DNA from: an uncultured Christensenella sp.
GTDB lineage: Bacteria > Bacillota > Clostridia > Christensenellales > UBA1242
Reading direction: 5' to 3'
DNA length: 17,872 bases
NCBI GenBank assembly: GCA_905203645.1
Contig: CAJKWP010000021.1
Coordinates: 1 to 17,872 of the forward strand
Part shown: positions 13,200-17,872 of the stretch, in pieces
How the letters are laid out: the number at the start of each line of letters is the position of its first letter
How positions within the stretch are numbered: the first letter of the stretch is position 1
Position numbers and translations under genes: made by a program
The notes under the pieces: generated by a model
Database searches by the model: none
Told to the model about the DNA's origin: nothing
What the model saw: the letters and a program-made list of their open reading frames with translations, nothing else

Positions 13200-14291
13200 T
13201 TATGTTTTTGTTTGCTTTATCTTTTCCCATGCAAACTCATCCCTGCCAAAGTGACCGTAACAAGCGGTCTGTTTGTAGATTGGTTTGAGCAAATCAAGTT
13301 CACTTATTATATTTGCGGGACTGAAATCAAAATTTTCTTCCACGTACTTGTAAATTTTCTTTACAGGCACTTTTTCGGTGCCAAAGGTTTCTATGTTGAT
13401 TGCTATCGGCTTGGCAAGTCCAATTCCATAGGCAACTTGTATTTCACACCTGTTGGCAAGGTTGTGGGCTACGATATTTTTGGCAACATATCTTGCATAA
13501 TATGCCCCTGACCTGTCAACTTTTGTTGCATTCTTGCTTGAAAAACAGCCACCACCAACTCTGGCTATTCCACCATAAGTATCAACGACAATTTTTCTTC
13601 CAACGCAACCCGAATCGCCAAAAGAACCCCAGATTGTAAATTTTCCGCTTGGATTTATTATGTATTGCACATCTTTTGCGTACTTTTTGTATTCTTGCAA
13701 AACTTTGTTCAAAACATTTTCTTTGATAATCTTTTCAATTTCATTTGGTTGCAACTTTTTGTCATGTGACACCGAAACAAGGATAGTATCGATTTTTGTT
13801 GGCTTGTCATCATTATATTCGACTGAAACTTGACTTTTTGCATCTGCGAAAAAATCGGTTCTGGTTCTTCTGAATTTTTCATATTCTTTCATAATTTTGT
13901 GAGCAATCAAAATGGGCAACGGCATACATTCTTTTGTCTCATTGCAAGCGTAGCCATAAATTATGCCTTGGTCGTTGGAACCAACCTCTTGTTTTACAAC
14001 CGCTTGATTGATATCTGGACTTTGCTTGCCTATTTCTTTTATAATTTTGAATTTGTTTTTGTACCCGATATCTTTCAAAATATCTCGTGCGATTTTGTCA
14101 TAATCAATTTTTGCTTTTGTTGTCGCTTCGCCATAAATAAACAATTTGTTGTTTTTTATTGCACACTCTACTGCCATTTGAGAATTTGGGTCAGATTTTA
14201 ACGCTTCGTCCAAAAACGCATCTGCCAGCAAGTCGCAAGTTTTGTCGGGATGTCCAACGTTTACACTTTCGCTTGTAAGAATTCTTTTCAT
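13200..14291 (-). CDS. metK: S-adenosylmethionine synthase
   Basis: 363 residues, slightly short for MetK (about 380-400). It makes S-adenosylmethionine from methionine and ATP in the cytoplasm. Visible motifs: GHPDKTCD at 13-20 (ATP and metal site), QSPDI at 90-94, SNDQGIIYGYA at 105-115 (family usually GDQG), GDSGCVGRKIVVDTYGG at 224-240, and the substrate loop GGGCFSSKNATKVDRS at 245-260. The usual loop is GGGAFSGKDPTKVDRS, so GKD is changed to SKN while the lysines and DRS remain. AAAGGAT precedes the ATG. A SAM-I riboswitch and promoter lie upstream. The 3' end converges on the tRNA-derived repeat; no dedicated terminator is visible. Confidence 0.97.
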   Translation of the reverse strand: MKRILTSESVNVGHPDKTCDLLADAFLDEALKSDPNSQMAVECAIKNNKLFIYGEATTKAKIDYDKIARDILKDIGYKNKFKIIKEIGKQSPDINQAVVKQEVGSNDQGIIYGYACNETKECMPLPILIAHKIMKEYEKFRRTRTDFFADAKSQVSVEYNDDKPTKIDTILVSVSHDKKLQPNEIEKIIKENVLNKVLQEYKKYAKDVQYIINPSGKFTIWGSFGDSGCVGRKIVVDTYGGIARVGGGCFSSKNATKVDRSGAYYARYVAKNIVAHNLANRCEIQVAYGIGLAKPIAINIETFGTEKVPVKKIYKYVEENFDFSPANIISELDLLKPIYKQTACYGHFGRDEFAWEKIKQTKT

Positions 14292-14329
14292 ATTTTTATC
14301 CTTTATTTTTGTTTTTCCATAAAGCGATT

Positions 14330-14358
14330 AAAAAAAATCCCATCGTTGCCGACAGGAT
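14330..14358 (-). terminator. Riboswitch-controlled intrinsic terminator of metK
   Basis: On the minus strand ATCCTGTCG pairs with CGATGGGAT (9 bp, two G.U pairs) across a GCAA tetraloop and is followed by T8. It lies between the SAM-I aptamer and metK. Its 3' arm CGATGGGA repeats the sequence of the aptamer's closing strand (ACCGATGGGA), suggesting the alternative pairing that switches transcription. Confidence 0.92.
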
Positions 14359-14374
14359 AAAAATTTTTATGTTT

Positions 14375-14456
14375 CCCATCGGTCAGCCTTTAGCACCTTG
14401 CAAAATGCAGGTTGCTGTGTGGTCGTCAGGGCTGTCCCTCGCACACTCTTTATGGA
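14375..14456 (-). ncRNA. SAM-I (S-box) riboswitch aptamer
   Basis: Reading the minus strand: UCCAU (P1 5'), AAAGAG, P2 GUGUG closed by CACAC, the conserved GAGGGA, GCCCUGACGACC, CAGCAACC, a P3 hairpin CCUGCA/UGCAAGG, GGUGCUAA, then GGCUGACC (short P4) and AUGGG (P1 3'). These are the signature S-box elements in the right order. At about 82 nt it is more compact than the usual 100 nt or so. High S-adenosylmethionine should stabilise P1 and let the downstream terminator form, turning off metK. Confidence 0.93.
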
Positions 14457-14463
14457 TACAATC

Positions 14464-14493
14464 ATATTACGCCATTTCCAATGCTTTTGTCAA
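14464..14493 (-). promoter_or_regulatory. metK promoter
   Basis: On the minus strand: -35 TTGACA (14493-14488), 18-nt spacer, -10 TAATAT (14469-14464). The expected start near 14457 coincides with the 5' end of the aptamer. Confidence 0.85.
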
Positions 14494-14578
14494 ATATTTT
14501 CGCAAACCAACTTTGTTGCGGAAAAGCAAAAATTCGACCGTAAATACATACAAATCAAAAACAAACGGGACAAGGCTC

Positions 14579-14636
14579 GGTGGGGTTTCAAAGCAGGAGT
14601 TTAGTTATCCTAAATGACTGTTTTGAAATCCCCACC
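14579..14636. repeat. 58-bp imperfect palindrome of unknown role
   Basis: GGTGGGGTTTCAAA (14579-14592) pairs with TTTGAAATCCCCACC (14622-14636) with one bulged base; an inner TTTAG/CTAAA stem (14600-14614) extends the hairpin. No T-run follows on either strand. It lies in the gap between the metK promoter and the rpsR terminator, where no gene is seen. The remaining bases (14494-14578, 14637-14692) hold nothing I can name. Confidence 0.7.
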
Positions 14637-14692
14637 AGCAAACGCAGTAACGTGCAGTTTTTCATTTGTATGGCGAAGTTTTTTTGTAAAAT

Positions 14693-14717
14693 AAAAAAAA
14701 CGAGCCCGAAAGCCCGC
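14693..14717 (-). terminator. Terminator of the rpsF-ssb-rpsR operon
   Basis: On the minus strand GCGGGC and GCTCGT pair (with G.U pairs) around TTTCGG and are followed by T8. It lies just after the rpsR stop codon. The stem is short, so confidence is moderate. Confidence 0.65.
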
Positions 14718-14725
14718 AATTTTTG

Positions 14726-15004
14726 CTAGTCTGCTTGGAAAGGCAACAACGCCATTATTCTTGCGCGTTTGATAGCCAAAGCAAGTTCGCGTTGATGTTT
14801 GCTGCAAACACCAGTTTGTCTTCTTGGCAAAATTTTGCCTTTTTCGGTGATAAACTTTCTAAGTTTTGCTGCATCTTTGTAATCAACTGCTTTTGATTTG
14901 TCCAAACAGAATTGACAAACTTTCTTTCTGCTTGGTTTGCGATATTTTTTAACTGGTTTAACTTCTTCAGTTTTTTCAACTGGTTTTTCTTGTACTTCGC
15001 TCAT
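14726..15004 (-). CDS. rpsR: 30S ribosomal protein S18
   Basis: 92 residues; AAAAGGAG precedes the ATG. An acidic and lysine-rich N-terminal tail (1-25) precedes the conserved core: CQFC at 30-33, DYKDAAKLRKFITEKGKILPRR at 41-62 (two short blocks), TGVCSKHQRELALAIKRAR from 64. Cys30, Cys33, Cys67 and His70 form the zinc-binding set of the C+ form of S18. S18 binds S6 on the platform of the small subunit. It is the third gene of the operon, 51 nt after ssb. Confidence 0.98.
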   Translation of the reverse strand: MSEVQEKPVEKTEEVKPVKKYRKPSRKKVCQFCLDKSKAVDYKDAAKLRKFITEKGKILPRRQTGVCSKHQRELALAIKRARIMALLPFQAD

Positions 15005-15028
15005 GTTTATTACTCCTTTTAAAAGATT

Positions 15029-15043
15029 TCCACAAATTGTGGA
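15029..15043. repeat. Inverted DnaA-box-like pair in the ssb-rpsR spacer
   Basis: TCCACAA and TTGTGGA flank one central base. Extended by neighbours, the minus strand reads ATATCCACA, one base from the DnaA box TTATCCACA. In RNA it could form a small hairpin upstream of the rpsR ribosome binding site. Confidence 0.35.
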
Positions 15044-15055
15044 TATTTTTAATTT

Positions 15056-15451
15056 TTAGAATGGCAAACTGTCATCGTCAATAGGTTGAAGTTTTGCAAC
15101 TTCTTCGTCTTTTCTTTCTTGACCTTCACCACTTTGTTTTGAACTTAAAAATTCAACTTCGTCAGCAACGATGTCAGTAACATATCTTTTTGTTCCATCT
15201 TGTGCGTCATAACTGCGTGTTTGAATAGAACCTGTTACGCAAGCCTTGCTTCCTTTGCGAAGATATTTGCTGCAATTTTCTGCTTGACCACGCCAAACAG
15301 TGATGTTCAAAAAGTCAGTTTCTCTTTCGCCTTCGGCGTTTGTGAATCTGCGTTGAACAGCCAAAGTAAATCTGCAAACAGAAATTCCGCTGTTGGTTGT
15401 TGAAAGTTCTGGGTCTTTTGTAAGATTTCCAATCAATATAACCTTGTTCAT
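15056..15451 (-). CDS. ssb: Single-stranded DNA-binding protein
   Basis: 131 residues starting MNKVILIGNLTKDPELSTTN, with AAGGAG before the ATG. Residues 1-105 form the OB fold (RFTLAVQRRF, TDFLNITVWRGQAENCSKYL, TGSIQTRSY, YVTDIVADEVEFL). A short linker leads to the acidic tip DDDSLPF, which recruits replication and repair partners. It protects ssDNA during replication, recombination and repair. It lies between rpsF and rpsR in the classical Bacillota order, 10 nt after rpsF. Confidence 0.98.
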   Translation of the reverse strand: MNKVILIGNLTKDPELSTTNSGISVCRFTLAVQRRFTNAEGERETDFLNITVWRGQAENCSKYLRKGSKACVTGSIQTRSYDAQDGTKRYVTDIVADEVEFLSSKQSGEGQERKDEEVAKLQPIDDDSLPF

Positions 15452-15461
15452 CTTTTACTCC

Positions 15462-15749
15462 TTAATCTTCTTTTTTTACAAACATATGTCTTACAATTCC
15501 GTCAGTAATGTTCATAAGTTTGCTGATTCCATCAATAATTTCAGGTTTAGCAGAAAAGTTTACAAGAACATAAAAACCTTCATTTTTGAAATTGATTGGA
15601 TAAGCAAATTTTCTCATACCCCATTTGTCGATGCCAGCGATTTCTCCGCCTTTTTCTTCAATCAAAGATTTGAATTTGGCAATAAGTTGTTCGCGTTTTT
15701 CTTCGGTAACATCGCAAGCGATAATGTACAAAAGTTCATACTTATTCAT
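15462..15749 (-). CDS. rpsF: 30S ribosomal protein S6
   Basis: 95 residues starting MNKYELLYIIACDVTEEKRE, with a strong AAGGAGG ribosome binding site. The beta-alpha-beta ferredoxin-like S6 fold is clear: ELLYIIA strand, EEKGGEIAGIDKWGMRKFAYPI, and EGFYVLVNFSAKPEIIDGISK, ending VRHMFVKKED. It pairs with S18 on the 30S platform. First gene of the operon; the leader probably carries the S6:S18 autoregulatory site. Confidence 0.98.
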   Translation of the reverse strand: MNKYELLYIIACDVTEEKREQLIAKFKSLIEEKGGEIAGIDKWGMRKFAYPINFKNEGFYVLVNFSAKPEIIDGISKLMNITDGIVRHMFVKKED

Positions 15750-15764
15750 TTGGTTTTCCTCCTT

Positions 15765-15805
15765 CCTTTTGGTCTAGCGGTTTGTGAAAGATATCACAAA
15801 CAAGG
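15765..15805 (-). promoter_or_regulatory. Probable S6:S18-binding leader of rpsF
   Basis: In the minus-strand leader, UUUGUGA pairs with UCACAAA around a 6-nt loop, and an outer CCUU/AAGG helix closes it. The 3' side between the helices carries an unpaired stretch beginning CCG. A hairpin with a CCG-containing bulge just upstream of the rpsF ribosome binding site is the known S6:S18 autoregulation motif. Fit judged by eye only. Confidence 0.55.
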
Positions 15806-15827
15806 AAATAATTTTCCATTGCACGAT

Positions 15828-15856
15828 ATTATAACAAACTATTTCCAAAATTGCAA
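15828..15856 (-). promoter_or_regulatory. Promoter of the rpsF-ssb-rpsR operon
   Basis: On the minus strand: -35 TTGCAA (15856-15851), 17-nt spacer, perfect -10 TATAAT (15833-15828), giving a leader of about 70 nt before rpsF. Confidence 0.85.
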
Positions 15857-15937
15857 CATTTTTATTCATCGAAAAAATCATTTTTGAAACTACCACTCAA
15901 TCACCTTGCAAAACCCCACCACCTGCACTTATGTAGA

Positions 15938-16060
15938 CAGAAAAATAAAGGGGTAAGGAACTAAATCTGTGCAATTGTGAACGATTTCTGCAGGCACGTA
16001 CGTGCCGAAGCCTTAGTGAACAATGCACAATTTAGTAAACTTGACCCCTTTATTTTTCTG
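15938..16060. repeat. 123-bp long imperfect palindrome overlapping a gene end
   Basis: Outer arms of 17 bp are perfect (CAGAAAAATAAAGGGGT at 15938-15954 and its complement at 16044-16060). The inner arms share ACTAAAT, GTGCA and TTGT blocks. The centre is the perfect 14-bp palindrome GGCACGTACGTGCC (15993-16006). The right arm contains the stop codon and last residues of the polymerase gene. No ORF lies inside. It resembles a small palindromic repeat or MITE; no target duplication is evident. It may also terminate transcription of the ligase-polymerase operon. Confidence 0.75.
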
Positions 16061-16895
16061 AAAACACCTTTAAGAAAGTTTTGTAATTGTTTATCGTCAC
16101 ATCATTTGGTTTGACTTCAAAAAGTTGCTCCCACTTGATTGGCATTGAAATTGGAAGATTTTTGCGTGCACGAAGTGAATATGGCGCAACGCACGTAGCA
16201 CCTTTTTTATTTCGCAAAAAGTCAATGAAAATTTTGCCCTTTCGTGCTTCTTTTCGGATGTTTGTTGTGTACTTGTCGGGATATTTTTGTTCCATCAAAA
16301 CCGCCACATTTTTGCAAAAAGTTTCATAACTTTTCCAAGATGAAAAGCCATCAAAAAACGAATAAACATGATATCCCTTTCCCCCACTGGTTTTCAGATA
16401 GGGTTTGAGTTTGAGTTCATCCAAAATCTCTTTGAGATCCAAAACACCTTGCCTGAGTTTTTCCAGTGACAACTTTTGGTCGGGATCAAGATCAAACACC
16501 ATAAGGTCGGGTTTTGAAAAATTGTCACACTTGCATCCCCACGTGTGAAATTCTATCGAACCAAGTTGCACTTGCTTCAAAAGTTGCGTTTTGTTCTTCA
16601 AAAAAAAGTATACATCGTCACTTGCATTCGACTTTGAAATTTTGTTTTGCGTCAAAATCTTTTTTTTCTTTGTATCAAATCTTTCAACATCTTCACTTGC
16701 CATTGGATGTTTTTTGAAAAACTTTTCACCGTCGTGGAGCCTTATTACACTGAGTAATCTTTTGTCCAAAAACGGCAACATAAGTTTTGCCACATCGTTG
16801 TAATAGTTGACGATATCTAACTTTTTTGCTTGCAAAATCTTTTTTTGTGGATGCGTGATTTTTATGTTGCTTACAATTTCAAAATCTTTGTCCAT
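16050..16895 (-). CDS. LigD-type primase-polymerase (stand-alone POL domain)
   Basis: 281 residues starting MDKDFEIVSNIKITHPQKKI, with AAGGAG before the ATG; the open frame to 16973 runs back into the ligase gene and is rejected. It matches the archaeo-eukaryotic primase domain of LigD: EFHTWG at 115-120, metal ligands in VFDLDPD at 133-139, KTSGGKGYHV at 168-177, the third acidic residue in IFIDFLRN at 222-229, and VAPYSLRAR at 236-244. Such enzymes add nucleotides at broken ends during Ku-dependent non-homologous end joining. It follows the ligase gene by 16 nt. In Bacillus-type LigD these two domains are one protein in the same order, so this is a split version. The last residues LKVFSEK are encoded within the repeated 27-mer. 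Confidence 0.93.
   Translation of the reverse strand: MDKDFEIVSNIKITHPQKKILQAKKLDIVNYYNDVAKLMLPFLDKRLLSVIRLHDGEKFFKKHPMASEDVERFDTKKKKILTQNKISKSNASDDVYFFLKNKTQLLKQVQLGSIEFHTWGCKCDNFSKPDLMVFDLDPDQKLSLEKLRQGVLDLKEILDELKLKPYLKTSGGKGYHVYSFFDGFSSWKSYETFCKNVAVLMEQKYPDKYTTNIRKEARKGKIFIDFLRNKKGATCVAPYSLRARKNLPISMPIKWEQLFEVKPNDVTINNYKTFLKVFSEK
16052..16078. repeat. 27-bp repeat, copy 2 (polymerase 3' end)
   Basis: Matches 34-60 at 25 of 27 bases. Its first 9 bases belong to the right arm of the 123-bp palindrome; the rest lies inside the coding sequence. Confidence 0.6.
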
Positions 16896-16911
16896 ACTTG
16901 CTCCTTTTTCG

Positions 16912-17859
16912 CTATTTTTTTTCTTCTTCCCTTTCAACCTGCTTTGCATCTTTGTCATGACGCAATCCAACAAAACTTGGTTGCCTTAACAGTCCGTCGG
17001 CAGTAAAATTTGCAAATCGTATTTCTGCAATGTACAACGGTTTTAAAAAAATGTTTTGCTCTTTTTTTACACTTTGTGGCAAACTTTCAAATGGACAACT
17101 TTTTGTTTTTATTTTTCCAAACGCTTTGGAAAGTTGCAAGCGAAGATTTGTATCAAAGCCAGTTCCCACCTTGCCCACATACACAAATTTTTGGTCTTGA
17201 AAAAATCCCACCAAAATACTTGAAAGATATGGGTTTTGATTTGACGTTTGAAATCCACCGATTACAAATTCTTGTCTTTTTTTTGTTTTCACTTTGACCC
17301 AATCACATCCGTCTGGGTCATAAAAACCGTCTTTCTTTTTTGCAACCACGCCTTCCAAATTGTGCGAAAGTGCAAAGTCAAAAACAACTTTTCCGTTGCC
17401 TTTGACATAATCACTTTTCAAAAGATTGCTTGGCAAAGATAAAAAGTTTTTGTCCAAAATATCTTTGCGTTTGGAAAGAGGCAAAAACCGAGTGTCAACA
17501 TTGTCAAAAAACATAACGTCAAAAAAAACATAAACAAACCCGCCACTGTTTGATTTGATATTCTTTTGCAAAAGTGAAAAATCTGACCTGCCGTCCTTGT
17601 CAAAACAAACAACTTCGCCATCCAAAACAAAATTATCTTGCGGGAGTTTGTCCAAACTTTTGCAAACAGATAAAAAGTGTTTTGAAAAATCAAGATTGTT
17701 TTTGCTGTACAATCTTGTCTTTCCATTTTGTTTTTTTGCAATTATTCGATAGCCGTCGTATTTTATTTCAAAATACCAATCATCACTTTTTGGCACTTGT
17801 GATACAAGGGTCGGTTTACACGGCATAATATTTTCAAATATATTTTTCTTTTTTTTCAT
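16912..17859 (-). CDS. ATP-dependent DNA ligase, LigD type (stand-alone LIG domain)
   Basis: 315 residues from the ATG at 17859. No ribosome binding site is seen in the 13 bases left in the window, so the start is uncertain; an ATG at residue 12 (MPCKPTL) is the alternative. Adenylation domain: motif I EIKYDGYR at 31-38 with nucleophile Lys33, VLDGEVV at 78-84, FFDVMFFD at 112-119, LEGVVAKK at 168-175, and WVKVK at 187-191. An OB fold follows (FVIGGFQTSN, FVYVGKVGTGF, AEIRFANFTADGLLRQPSFVGLR in parts). It seals nicks and double-strand breaks using ATP. No phosphoesterase domain is attached. It is followed by the polymerase gene, so the pair reconstitutes a LIG-POL end-joining module; Ku would be expected just outside the window. 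Confidence 0.95.
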   Translation of the reverse strand: MKKKKNIFENIMPCKPTLVSQVPKSDDWYFEIKYDGYRIIAKKQNGKTRLYSKNNLDFSKHFLSVCKSLDKLPQDNFVLDGEVVCFDKDGRSDFSLLQKNIKSNSGGFVYVFFDVMFFDNVDTRFLPLSKRKDILDKNFLSLPSNLLKSDYVKGNGKVVFDFALSHNLEGVVAKKKDGFYDPDGCDWVKVKTKKRQEFVIGGFQTSNQNPYLSSILVGFFQDQKFVYVGKVGTGFDTNLRLQLSKAFGKIKTKSCPFESLPQSVKKEQNIFLKPLYIAEIRFANFTADGLLRQPSFVGLRHDKDAKQVEREEEKK

Positions 17860-17872
17860 TTTTTATTGTTTT

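Noticed and set aside
16896..16973. N-terminal extension of the polymerase
   Set aside because: It is the ligase C-terminal coding region read in another frame; AAGGAG before the ATG at 16895 marks the true start.

Overview
The window reads as a low-GC, Gram-positive (Bacillota, Clostridia-like) chromosome fragment, probably from an uncultured gut-type organism. The evidence is textbook TTGACA/TATAAT promoters, AGGAGG-type ribosome binding sites, a SAM-I riboswitch on metK, the rpsF-ssb-rpsR operon, an EndoA/MazF toxin, a Bacillus-like ligase-then-polymerase LigD module and a collagen-like surface protein. The genetic code looks standard (TGA is used as stop). No exact taxon can be given from the sequence alone.

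Layout. 1-1811 (minus strand): a MazF-type toxin overlapping a small acidic candidate antitoxin, a single-pass membrane protein, and a charged coiled-coil protein with its own promoter and terminator. 1812-7291 (minus): an apparent four-gene operon of two small winged-helix/membrane-anchor proteins followed by uvrB and uvrA (nucleotide excision repair). 7367-11005 (plus): an unrecognised 314-aa protein, then a three-gene ABC-2 exporter (ATPase, permease, permease); the first permease is broken by one extra T in a T8 run. The first gene and the ATPase both have a consensus promoter whose -10 box lies 6 nt before the ATG, so both are predicted to be leaderless. 11059-12171 (minus): a collagen-like protein with three interspersed modules and a C1q/TNF-like tail.

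12300-12836 (plus) is a tRNA operon (Asn, fMet, Ala, Ile) with a promoter and terminator. It is followed at 12808-13192 by the most unusual structure in the window: two tandem units of about 190 bp, each ending in a copy of the 3' half of tRNA-Ile and each carrying an antisense copy of the anticodon arm split by a 36-nt block of two perfect hairpins. The hairpin sequences differ between the two units but the architecture is kept. metK (minus) converges on this array and has a complete promoter, SAM-I aptamer and intrinsic terminator upstream.

14693-15856 (minus) is the rpsF-ssb-rpsR operon with its promoter and a probable S6:S18-binding leader. 15938-16060 is a long imperfect palindrome that overlaps the 3' end of the next gene. 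16050-17859 (minus) encodes a two-gene split LigD: an ATP-dependent DNA ligase followed by a primase-polymerase, probably for end joining; Ku is not in the window. A 27-bp near-identical sequence occurs at the 3' end of mazF (window start) and at the 3' end of the polymerase gene.
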